From the NCBI GenBank assembly GCA_016647705.1, contig CM028333.1, positions 13,785,616-13,849,615 of the forward strand: a DNA stretch of 64,000 bases. Reading direction: 5' to 3'. A program made the position numbers and the translations under genes. Of the stretch, positions 1-10,331 are shown in pieces. This DNA comes from Eucommia ulmoides. Taxonomy: Eukaryota > Streptophyta > Magnoliopsida > Garryales > Eucommiaceae. Position 1 is the stretch's first letter. Each line of letters opens with the position of its first letter. Below the pieces are notes generated by a model. That model was given only the letters and a program-made list of their open reading frames with translations, made no database searches and had not been told where the DNA came from.

Positions 1-248
1 TACACACAATATTGATAATAAACGACAAAACAATTCCCGACAGATCATTACCAAAAACTTGGTAGCGATCTCCGAAAATTGAATTTGACAAGCAACCAAT
101 CCCCGACAACGGCGCCAAAAACTTGGTGCGTTGACGGGACTAGAATACGATACACTTGCTTCTCCTATCTAAAACTTAAGTCTCCGACCGTTACCGCGTT
201 TCTCTGACAATAACATCAAAACAATCACCGGCAACGACGCCAAAAACT
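1..248 (-). mobile_element. 5' leader of Ty3-gypsy element A with repeated tRNA-Asp-type primer-binding site
   Basis: Read on the minus strand, the end of LTR A is followed by CCAAGTTTTTGGCGTCGTTGCCGG. The site TGGCGYCGTTGYCGG is complementary to the 3' end of plant tRNA-Asp, the primer known for Athila/Tat-type gypsy elements. Copies lie at 226-242 (two mismatches) and 101-117 (one mismatch), and a decayed copy at 34-53. Each is preceded by the same CCAAGTTTTTGG string, so a leader unit appears duplicated. The rest of the element lies beyond the left edge of the window. Confidence 0.75.
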
Positions 249-1962
249 TGGTAGGGCGTGAAACATGCCGCTACTTACACTCTCAAGTATACGAGGTCTA
301 AGTTTTAGTATAGTGTGATCGTTAAGATCAAGTTATCGTATCCACAGGGATTGGTGTCGTTACTATCGAATACTGCATTTGACATGACCTAACTTTATCT
401 AGGCGAAAACAAATGTATTTAATTAATTAAACTAATACTAATATAACCTAAATTAACTAAACTAATATGCTAATATGTTTTAGGGTGAAGAATTTCCTAG
501 GGATTAACGTGTTTACAAATACATGTTCGATTTTGATTTACTCATGTTTACAGTATTCGACTTATTTGACAACCTCGGTATGTAAACTCCACCGCCACCT
601 CTCCTAAGTGTAAGATGGGGGAATACATGACTTCGAGCCAACGAAGAAGTCCCCCTAAACGTTTTAACGGCCCTAGGTCATGCGAGTCTTACCCAGCGTC
701 ATTGATTGCACACAATCCAACTCCCTCCCGGGTTATTGGATCGTCGCGTTGTATTTACCCTATCGACAATCTCCGTTCTAAAACTCTCTCACCACCTCTC
801 CCGAGTGTAAGACGATGGATATAACACAACTTTGATTTAACGAAGAAGTCCCCCTCAACGTCTTAACGACCCTAGGTAGCGTGTGTCTTGCCCCACGTCA
901 TCGATTGTCCATAATTCAAACCCCGACCAGGTTATAGAATCGTGGCGTTTGTTTACCCTAATCCGAATTCGGGATTTGTCAGAAACCCGTATTCTCCGTT
1001 TACCATTATAAGCATAATAAACAAACAATACGATAAACACAATCAAACTACGAAGAACAAACACAAACGAAACACCGAAATCATCCAAACAACGTATTTA
1101 TAAATATAGTGTTAATCCCTACTACAATCCATGTTTAACTATGGGCATAGACGCATTTATAATGAAATAACGAGTTAAACATGTTTACATGATCCTAAGA
1201 TAAATAAATAAGGAAAAAGAATCGAAGAACTTAGCCTCGTCCGAAGATAAACAGCTAAGAACGCTCTACGCTCGATTTGCCGTCTTCTCCACTTCGGAAT
1301 GTGAGCTCCACCTCTAAAATCCCTAACTATACCCTTAGATATAGCCTAAAGGGCTAAAAAATCCAAGGGATCAAGAGAGAGGCCGGCCAAAGGGGAGGAA
1401 ATGGGGTATTTATAGCCAAAATATCCTAAAAATATCTCAAGACTGTGCAAGGGAAATCCGCCTAGGCGAAGAAAACTACGCCTAGGCGGAGTTAGGTCGG
1501 TTTGGCTGACCGCCTAAGTGGTGAAGTAGGCGATGGACTGGGAGAACATTCTATTGGATTTGCGCCTAGGCGAAGAAAACTTCGCCTAGGCAAACGGCTG
1601 TCAGTAGCCCATCTTCGTCTTCTGCTGGATTTCCACCTAGGCGATAGAATCTTTGCCTAGGCGGTCATCCGTCAGTAATATTTTGCTCTTTTATCAGCTT
1701 CTTCACCGCCTAGGCAGTGGTCTGGACGCCTAGACGGTGGGCCTGTTTTATCTTTTAGCCTCTGAGCTTGTTTATTCACCGTAACTTCGAACCGCTTTGG
1801 TTCGATCTCATCGTTTTAGCTCTAGTTTCCTATATTTTTGCCCCACACTCCTGATTTATACAAAAAGATAAAAACTAATTAAAAAATAATAAAAATAACT
1901 ATAAACGTACTTGAAAACTAACAAATTCGGATTGGAAATACGTAGGTATTTTACACCTATCA
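249..1962 (-). mobile_element. LTR A (Ty3-gypsy, Athila/Tat type), 1714 bp
   Basis: On the minus strand it begins TGATAGGTGTAA at 1962 and ends in CA at 249, directly before the tRNA-Asp site. This makes it the 5' LTR of an element running off the left edge. It sits inside a related LTR (B, 1963-2314). Positions 1459-1736 hold four pairs of the palindrome CGCCTAGGCG, starting at 1459/1479, 1563/1583, 1634/1654 and 1707/1727. Each pair is spaced exactly 20 bp, and a decayed fifth pair lies near 1511-1532. The stretch 540-960 has two diverged direct copies of a unit with CCACCTCTC and the CGAAGAAGTCCCCCT string (about 592-690 and 792-890). The ORFs there are not genes. Confidence 0.75.
1459..1736. 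repeat. Array of paired CGCCTAGGCG palindromes, 20-bp spacing
   Basis: Starts 1459, 1479, 1563, 1583, 1634, 1654, 1707 and 1727. Four copies match CGCCTAGGCG exactly or in nine of ten bases, and the others carry one or two changes. Between the members of the first two pairs the spacer is AAGAAAACTA or nearly so. The array lies in the promoter-proximal half of LTR A. Function unknown. Confidence 0.85.
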
Positions 1963-2314
1963 GTAGGCTTCTGGCGGATGACCACTGCAGTGGTGGTTTT
2001 ACCACTGTAACAGTAGAATGTTCAACAACTATCTATATTTTGACCGCTGCAGCGATGGAGCTTTCACCAATTCTCTATATTTTTACTGTTCCAGCGATGG
2101 ATGCAGATTCTGAAAATTATCCATTTTGTTTTTTTTTCTCTACCGTTCTTCCACCGACTTTCTCGTTTATGGACCATTTTTGTCCTTTTTCGCCCTAAAC
2201 ACCTGATTTATAACAAAACAAATAAAAATATATTAAAACATATTAAAATGCCATAAAAATACTCAAAAATTACCAAAATTGGCTTGAGAATAAATAGATA
2301 AATTACACCTATTA
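1963..2314 (-). mobile_element. LTR B, 5' fragment (gypsy, Athila/Tat type)
   Basis: Reverse complement begins TAATAGGTGTAATTTATC and matches the first about 350 bases of the solo LTR at 4385-5714, in the opposite orientation. It is cut at 1963 by LTR A. It carries CACTGCAGTG at 1983, a second palindrome starting at 2003, and CGCTGCAGCG at 2045, in place of the CCTAGG palindromes of LTR A. Confidence 0.65.
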
Positions 2315-3068
2315 GTCTCCATTCACCTACTGGAGGTGGGCTTCCAAGTTAGCCAGGCGTCGCTCTACAGCTTCCTTGCTTAGTGCTCTTTTCGTATATG
2401 ATGGCCCATAGCTCAGACCATAGAGTGACGGGAAAAAGGTGAGTAGAAGTCGATTTTATGTCCACGTCGTCCTCTAGGATTGAAACTGGCTGGCTGATAG
2501 GAAAGATCGACTGTCAAGTGACACTGAAAGGTCCCTTATTGTATGTCTGAACGACAGAGGATGTAGGGATCTTGGTGCTGCTGCGGGGCCCTCTCCAATC
2601 CTGTAGACTAGTGGTCTCGAGGTGGAGGGTGATCCCTAGGCGTGCGCCCATTCAGAGACTCCATATGAACATCGCAGTCTTCAGGTCACTCATCGAGCCC
2701 TACAGTTTGGAGAGTTGGTCCCCCCTGGATAAAACGCAACGACAGGCGTGCAAGAAGGAGCTGCACACACAACTTAAACTCTCCCATATGGAACTCAAGA
2801 AAATTAATTTGAGATGCCTCCACAGCTCCCGAGGTCTATCCCACAACCCTAGGTGGTAGAGTAGATGGCCTTGCCTAATCTTGGAGGGGCAGTTATCCTC
2901 GTTGGTAGGAGTTGGAGGGTGTGTCCTGGGAGTTTTTGACATATCTTCTGATTCTTCTGTTTTGTGTCTGTCTATCCGGCCAGACCATGTGATTATCCAG
3001 GCTCAGCTGAGTAAAGAGCAATGATCAAGGGAATACTTTTTGCACGGTTCCCACAGATGGCGTCAAAC
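2315..3068 (-). mobile_element. Internal leader of Ty3-gypsy element C, truncated
   Basis: Minus strand. Immediately inside LTR C is GTTTGACGCCATCTGTGGGAA (3048-3068), the form of leader and primer-site sequence common in plant gypsy elements. The rest is leader without a recognisable gag frame. It is interrupted at 2314 by LTR B. The short ORFs here show no protein similarity I recognise. Confidence 0.55.
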
Positions 3069-3632
3069 TGTTGGTGTCCTAAAGTGGTCAACACCTTGAG
3101 TATGGTCTACTTAAGTAACAGGTGGGTCCTCTTGCTGAGTTGGAGTTACTGAGTTGGAAATTCTTTTGGTAAGCTACAACAATTATCCTGGAGGACTGAT
3201 TTACTGGAATCCAGAGTTTAGCCCTTCAGGGATCGGTACCATCACAAGGCTAAGCTAAAATTTGTCCCGGCAAAACCCTTTTGGCCTGAGAGTAAGAGCT
3301 CAGAAAGAAAAGGTAAAGAAACGCATTAAGTATGTAAATAGTGATTGAGCGTTACCTCGGGCTTGCATAGCCCTTGGTATTTATAGGCGTTGGAGATGAT
3401 TAACTTTATCTAATTGGGATAAACACAGTTAATTAGGTGAAACCAAGTGTTTAACTGATAATCTGGAGTGTTTAGGAGATAATCAATGGGCTTGAACTTT
3501 AGGGCCCATCTAGAAAAGCCCGCGGGCCTCTGTCAGGCCTTTAGAGGTGAGCTGGTGGAGGAGCTCGGAGATCTGTGGAGTTCTAGAGGAGAAACAGAAT
3601 AAAATTGTGTGTTGGTCGAGACAAGTAGCTAA

Positions 3633-4170
3633 GGTGGCGTTTGGTTAGTGTTCCCACTTTTCTGAACCCAACTAGAATGGGTTGAGTTGGGTTGAATTGG
3701 GTTGAGTTGAGAATTTTGGGAACAGAATTGCGTTTGGTAACGATAACTTTTATTTTATGCTGAGAACAGAATGTGTTTGGTAACGATTTTATCCTAAAAC
3801 TAATATATGTTTTGTGTTTAGTGGCGACCGGACGGCGGCGGCAATGGCGGCGACGATGGTGTTAGACGGTCGCTGGACGACGGCGGCAGACGATGGCGAT
3901 TGGTGACCGGTGGTGGTGGACGGTGACCAGCGGCGGGTGGTCGGCGGATGGTGGCTGGAGTTGAGAACTTTGAGTTAAATTTTTTGGGCACAAAAAAAAA
4001 ATAAGTTTTTTTTGTTTCTCATTTCCTTAACATTTTGATAATCAAATTCTATTTTTTGGGTTGGTTTGAGTTGAGTTTTGTATTTGTCAAATGCGTTCTC
4101 AAAAATTAAACTCAGAATTTTTGGGTTGGGTTGGGTTGGGTTTGGTTGGGAACACTAACCAAATGAGGCC
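3633..4170. mobile_element. PIF/Harbinger (Tourist)-like MITE, 538 bp
   Basis: Flanked by TAA target duplications (3630-3632 and 4171-4173). The terminal inverted repeats share TTTGGTTAGTGTTCC, with outer bases GGTGGCG on the left and GGCCTCA on the right. The middle has a GC-rich GGCGGCG/GGTGGTGG stretch (3826-3955) but no transposase. The 3-bp TAA duplication and the G-rich ends fit the Harbinger superfamily. The subterminal GGGTTGGGTTGGG runs are simple sequence. Confidence 0.8.
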
Positions 4171-4384
4171 TAAGTCCCTAAAGTTGGTAGTTTAGAGGCA
4201 TGACATAGAGTTTTGGGCGGTAGCGTCCTTGCGGGGCACATTGATCTTTCTTGGGTGTAAAGGCGATCCCAGAGATTGAGCCTTAGTCGGTGTATGATCC
4301 TGTGTGGTGCTTTGGATTCTTGAATGCATCCACATCACGATAACGGTGGACACGTGGCTGGGGCCCTGGTGCTGACTTGGTGAT

Positions 4385-5714
4385 TGATAGGTGTAATTTA
4401 TCTATTTATTATCAAGTCAGTTTTAGTAGTTTTCGAGTATATTTATAACATTTTAATATATTTTAATACGTTTTTATTTTTTTTGTTATAAATCATGTGT
4501 TTGGGATGAAAATGGATGAAAACGGGTTATAATCGAACAAATCGGTGGAAGAACAGTAGAGAAAAAGAGTAAAAATATTAAAGTTCAGAGCCTGCATCCA
4601 CCGGCGGTGAAAACCACCGCTGCAGTGATCAAAATGCAAAGAGTTGTTGAATTCCCTACCGTTGCAGCAGTCATCTTGTAGAATGCCTACTGACTTTTTA
4701 CCACTGCAGCGGTTCGACACCAGCTAGAATAGATATTTTGGGATATTTTTGATCCCTTAATATATATTCTCCTTCCCTAAACACAAGACCACGTTTTTGG
4801 TAGCTCCAAAACCTATCAACCAAGAGAAGATCACAAAGCCAAGAAGAGGAAACGTTCTCGAAGCAGTTTTAGAGTCAGTCCTTCGGATAACAGTTAGTCT
4901 CCTTGTTTATCTTGTTATTTCTTAGTTTTAGTTGATATTTTTGTATATGTTTAGCTTGTATATTGTTGTATATGTGGTTATGACCATGAGAAACTAAACA
5001 TATATTGTCTAGGGAGCGATTTGTTTATAAAAACGTTGTTTGGTTGAATCTTTGTTTCGTTATCGGTTGTTTATCTTTATCTGATTGTGTTTATCATTTT
5101 ATTATAATCATTATATGTTTGTTATGGTATTGTGGTTGGTTTGAGAATACGGGGTTTGAAACTCGGGACAGGTATCCTTGGATTTGGACTAGGGTTTAAA
5201 CACAATGTGACGATCTAATGACCTGGGAGGGCGTTAGAAAGTATGCAATATGTGAGGTTGGGGCAAGACTCGTGTGACCAAGTGTTGTATAGACGCTAGA
5301 GAAAAACTTCGGCGTTGACGCAAAATCACATATTCATTCATTTTACACTCGGGAGAGGTAGTGAGTGAGATTTTGATACCTAAATTGTCAGATAGTGTGA
5401 ATTCCGTTAATGTAAACTAGATTGAATCGAACGCGTTTGAATGAACGAAATTAATTCCTAGACAATTTACTCCCTTAAACGTCAATATTAGTATATTAGG
5501 TTATTTAGTTTAATTAGTTAATTAGTTTAGTATATTATTTATATAACAAAAATATAAATTGAGTCGCCTAGATAAAGTTAGGTTATGACAATTGTGGTAC
5601 TCAACGATCATCTAATCCAATCCTTGTGGATACGACAACTCCTACTCTTCCCACTCTACTAAAACTTGACCCGTACACTTGCGGTGAAAGTAGCGACGTA
5701 ATATTCCGTTACCA
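4385..5714 (+). mobile_element. Solo LTR B' (gypsy, Athila/Tat type), 1330 bp
   Basis: Starts TGATAGGTGTAATTTATC and ends TTACCA. The flanks GTGAT (4380-4384) and ATGAT (5715-5719) agree in four of five bases and look like a target duplication, so this is a solo LTR left by unequal recombination. It is homologous to fragment B in inverted orientation. CTGCAG-centred palindromes occur at 4618-4627 and near 4708. The 3' end has the CCTTGTGGATACGACAACTC string also seen in LTR A. Confidence 0.75.
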
Positions 5715-5749
5715 ATGATGCCCAAAAATTCCCTCATTAGATAGATATG

Positions 5750-7072
5750 GTGAATTCAATGTTGATAAGTTCGGGTTTACTCAAAAATTTATAAGGAGAG
5801 GTTGTACTTACTTCATGTTTCATATTAAATCGCATTACGACAAAAGATAATGAAAAAACCTCGTATGAAATTTGGGAGAATAGAAAGCCTAATTTGAGAA
5901 TTTTAAAAGAGTGGGGTGGTTTAGCAAAGGTGGCTATACCTGAACCAAAAAGAAAGAAAATAGGACCTAAGATAATAGACAATGTTTTCTTATGTTATGC
6001 ACAAAACATTAGTGCAAATTGATTTTTAGTTATCGAATCTCAAATTAGTGGTATATCCTTAAATTCTATAGTTGAATCAAGAGATGCAACTTTCTTTGAA
6101 GATATACCTTCTATTAGCAATAGTCTTCCTGCCGAGACAGACTTAAATTTTTTTGTAGAACCAAGACGAAGTAAGAGACATAGAATTGAAAAGAATTTTG
6201 GGGAAGATTTATATACTTACTTAGTTGAAGAAGATCCAAAAACTTACAAGGAAGCTCTATCTTCTATAGATGCACCTTTTTGGAAAAAAGACAACAGATT
6301 GTGAGATTGAATCAATCATGCGAAATAATACTTGGGGGGTTAGCAGATTTGCCTCCATAAAACAAAACTATAGGTTGTAAGTGGATTTTTAAGAAGAAGT
6401 TAAAACCTGATGGAAGCATGGATAAGTATAAGGCTATATTGGTAGCAAAAAGATTTACATAAAAGAAAGGGATTAACTATTTTGATACTTATTCTCCTGT
6501 AACTAGTATTACAACTGTTAGGATCCTTATAGCTTTAACTTAGTGATACATCAAATGCATGTAAAGATTGCTTTTCTAAATGGGGATTTGGAAGAGGCAA
6601 CTTATATAGATCAACCTAAAGACTTTATTGTTAAGGGTCAAGAACATAAGTTTTGTAAGCTAGTAAAACCTTTATATGGTTTCAAGCAAGCTCTTAAGCA
6701 ATGACATGAATATTTTGATAAGGTGATTTTAGAATATGGCTTTAGAATTAATGGTCATGACAAGTTTATATTACAAAAACAATAGTGGGGGTAGTGTTAT
6801 TTTATGTCTTTATGTAGACGATATACTTATTTTTGGAACTAATTTCAATATTTTAGAGGATGTTAAGTTATACTTATCTAAGAATTTTGACATGAAAGAT
6901 TTGGGAAAAGCGTAGATGATTTTAGGAATGAAATTAGAGAAAACCTCTAACGGTATAACCCTTGATCAGTCAAGTAGAAATGTTGAAGAAGTTTGAGTAT
7001 TTTGATGTAAAACCTGTTAGCACACCTTATGTTCTAGTGTACATCTAAAAAAGAACAAAGGTCATCCAATAT
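5750..7072 (+). pseudogene. Copia 1 pol, part 1: integrase C-terminus and reverse transcriptase
   Basis: Plus strand, several stops and frameshifts. From about 5822 a frame reads the end of the copia integrase, with YEIWENRKPN (the usual YELWxGRKPN) and the following GCLA-like block and PKRKKIGPK. Then come the RRSKRHR linker, and reverse-transcriptase motifs CKWIFKKKLKPDGS near 6380 and INYFDTYSPV near 6470. AFLNGDLEE lies near 6570, VKPLYGFKQA near 6665 and YVDD near 6815. The frame is broken at 7072 by solo LTR G1 and resumes at 9431. Gag, protease and the integrase core are absent, probably displaced beyond element C. A dead element. Confidence 0.85.
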
Positions 7073-9425
7073 TGTTGATCCTCAGATTTTAATGGATAAT
7101 TAAGTGTTGATATTTTTTATAGAACTAACAAGTTTATTTAGTGTTTCAATGTAAAAGTTCCATTATTGATGTTATCATAAAATAATTGCTAAGGATGCAA
7201 AGGGACAAACAAAGAGACAGATATTAAGAGATTGAAAATTCTGAAGAATCTAGGTGAAAACAACTCAAGTCATTTTTTATTCTTAATGTATCTCGATTAG
7301 GATCACACACGACACAAAAATGATTTATATTTATGTGTGTTTTATTAGGATCCTAATTAGATCACATATTTGCTCCAATGTGAAATTGAAAAAAGAAAAA
7401 TTGACTTAAGAAATATTAGTGTCTAAAATTGATTAATAGTGTTAATTAAGTTAACCGAGAAAAGAAATCGGTTAAATGGTCGAAAACGTTGAAGATTGGA
7501 GTTGAAATATAATTGAAAAGGAGTGATCCGTACTAATTGGTCAACCGACCAAGAGAGATCGGTAAACCAATGGCTGAGAAGTGAACTCTTTGAATCGATC
7601 GGTCAACCGACCGTCGATGATCGATCAACTGACTGCGGCCGAAAAATGGCCTGGGGAGCATCCTAAATCGATCTGTCAATCAACTCATGGGGAATCGGTC
7701 AATCGACCAACGTATAAAAATGGCTTGGGCTACAGCCTGAAATGATTAGTCGACCAATGGTTCATTGGTCGGTCAAGCGAATGAGTAGTTTCAGTGTTTG
7801 AGGGTTTTCAAGTTCTGATCCAAAATTAGCTGTTACTAGCCGTTTTTTGGCTGATATCTTGGATATATTCTGGGGATTTGAACATATTATAGATATATCA
7901 TTCATGCTTACATATCCATATAGATATGGTACAGTTATTTTAAGTGTTTCTCAATTTAGTCTATTTAATACTTCATATCCTTTTGATTTGAGAATGTGAA
8001 ATAATTTGTGGACAAAATTGAATGATTTAAAAGTCATATTTAAGTGAATGGAACCAGGATTGAGTAATATTGATATATGGGGTCTATATGAGCATTTAAG
8101 TGTCATAACTTGTGGGAATTAGCCGTTAGAGGGTTTGTTTTAAATCTATTTAAATAGACCTGCATTTTTCACATATCAATACATCACTTCTATCAAGAAC
8201 AATTAGTTCATAAGCTATCTTAGAGTTATCATTCTGATATTATACTGAGAGATTATCGTGAGATCATTCTATTGTTGAATTTCTTGAGTTAAAGTGCTAA
8301 GTGATTTGGCGTCACCGATCTAAGCTATCTAGCGATACGATTTGCAATCTTTCGATGTTTTTCTGGTGAGATCATTCCAAGATTTTCTTCTTTATTGTGA
8401 TTATATATTATTTTATTTACTTGGATTTTAGATGTTGTGAAATCGTTTTTGAACTTTAAAAGCATAAAAATTCTTTTAAAACGATTTTGGTGATAATCTG
8501 ATTACGTGCTCAATTTTGTACTACCCGCATTAATTTTATAATCAGATTTTTATTTCCTCACATAAAATTTTATCACTAGTAAATTCAGGACATTAATTGA
8601 GTTAAATTGATTTGAGGTGGAAGAAACTCCGAGTAGGAAGAAACTCATTGATTTTTGTATTTGGTGAGTTTGTGCGGAATAGATATTGTTGGGAATATCT
8701 AATCAGGGGTAGCTGAATTTTAATCTCTTCCTGTAAAGAGATTGAGGTTTAATCTTTACTTAGAGTATAAAAAGGTTAAGTTACTATTTTTCATGAAAAG
8801 AGCTAGACGTGATTCTTTCTGATTAGAATTAATTGTGAGTGAATTGTAAAAGTTTCATCCTTACCTGGGAAAATGATACTTGGAGTATTTTTGGTGAGGT
8901 TTGATTCTTAGTCTAAAGTATAAAAAAATTAGGTTTGATCATTAACCTGTGTTTATTCCTATGCTTAGAAAAAGGATTAGGTGGTAATTCCTCCTTAATA
9001 GAATTAGGTTAGTCTTTAGCTTGGAAAAAGATAAGTTTCTTCCTTAGCCTATGAAAAGAAAATTGTAAAGGTTGATTCTGCGCTTGTAAAAGAATCATTA
9101 TGTAAAGGTTTGATTCCTACCTGTTTAAAGGAATCTTAGTGGTTTAGTGGGTGCGAATCTCCGTGAACTTCGAAGGACTGGATTAGCCAAAAGTAACTTG
9201 GTGAACCAGGATATATCGAGGTGTTCTGCATTGTTACTTTATTTATTTATTATTGTTTGGGTATGCACCTAGAGCTAATTACACTTATTCACTGCTATAT
9301 AAAGATAATAATTAATTTATGATTAAATTAATTATTTGAAAATTTAAGTGTTGAAAGATAATTATTTGTTTTAATTTTTTTAACTACTCAATTCACCCCC
9401 CCTTGGGTAGATCACTAGGCCAACA
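7073..9425 (+). mobile_element. Solo LTR G1, 2353 bp, TSD AATAT
   Basis: Begins TGTTGATCCTCAG and ends GGCCAACA, with a perfect 5-bp duplication AATAT at 7068-7072 and 9426-9430. Taking the LTR and one duplication out restores the copia 1 reading frame across the junction. The 3' end has the AATTCACCCCCCC string typical just before the end of plant LTRs in plus orientation. A TATA-like region lies near 8135-8155. The region 7440-7800 carries repeated GGTCAACCGACC modules. A second member is G2 (52676-54654). Confidence 0.9.
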
Positions 9426-10331
9426 AATATCTTAATTGAAGTATTCCCAAATGATCAAATCATTTTTATATTTATCTAATAAGTCTAAACCTGATATTTC
9501 TTATGATGTTGGAAGATTGAGTAGATATACTCACAACCCTAGTAAGGAACATTGGACAGTATTAGAAAGGATTTGTAAGTAGCTTAGAGGAACTTTAGAT
9601 TTCACATTATGCTACAAAGGTTATCCTAGTGTAGTTGAAGGTTTTAGTGATGCAAATTAGATTTTTGACAGTCTAGATGTGAAATCCACCACTGGGTTTG
9701 TATTTTTCTTAGGAGGAGCTGCTATATCTTGAGGCTCTAAAAGATAAACTATTATTTCAAGGAGTATAATGGAGGGAGAACTTATAGCACTTGATACCAC
9801 ACGTGCATAAGTAGAATGGATTAAAAACTTATTTTTAGATCTATCTTTAGTTGGTAAACATATTCCTGCTATATCCATTTATTGTGATAATAGAGTTGTT
9901 ATTGACTTAGTTAAACAAGCTCATACAAATAAGAAAATGAATAGACATATACAAGTAAGATATAAATCTGTTAAGGTATGTTGAAAAGAGATATAATATC
10001 ACTAAATTTTGTGAGATCAGAAAGTACCATTGTTGATCATTTAACTAAAGGTCTATCTAGGAATACAGTCCTAGATTTGTCGAGGGAAATGTGTCTAAGC
10101 CCACAAAGAAGTCACCTAGGGAAGTAACCCAACCTTTGTGATTGAGAACCTCATGAAGGAGGTTCAACGGGTAGAAATAATTTGTATTGCGTGACTTATT
10201 GACCAACACCTAATATTAGAAGGATATTCTCAAGAGATATTCTTCTGCTCATCCCTATGGCAATAGTGCTAATGAAGTGTGATGTTAAAGAATGGTTTTA
10301 ATCCTGAATGAGACCAAGGTAGGAAAACTCT
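9426..10331 (+). pseudogene. Copia 1 pol, part 2: RNase H and 3' region
   Basis: Continuation of copia 1. It reads KPDISYDVGRLSRYTHNPS near 9485, TTGFVFFLGGAA near 9690, ISRSIMEGELIAL near 9755 and ISIYCDNRVV near 9870, with several in-frame stops. These are the conserved RNase H blocks of Ty1-copia. Next comes a C-terminal block with the DHLTKGLSR motif near 10035. Downstream is non-coding 3' sequence cut by solo LTR D at 10332. Confidence 0.85.

Larger units (their letters stand above)
3069..5736 (-). mobile_element. LTR C of gypsy element C, split by a MITE and a solo LTR
   Basis: On the plus strand it runs from TGTTGGTGTCCT at 3069 to CCCTCA at 5736. Removing the MITE (3633-4170 plus 3 bp) and solo LTR B' (4385-5714 plus 5 bp) leaves about 790 bp with TG...CA ends. 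The right border adjoins copia 1, so element C probably split copia 1. The outer boundary at 5736 is inferred, because the matching 3' LTR is not in the window. Confidence 0.5.

Noticed and set aside
97-120. Possible tRNA-Asp gene fragment
   Set aside because: Only the complement of the 3' end is present, next to an LTR. This is a primer-binding site.
3826-3955. GGC/GGT-rich stretch suggesting a Gly-rich gene
   Set aside because: It is the internal low-complexity part of the Harbinger-type MITE and has no open frame of useful length.
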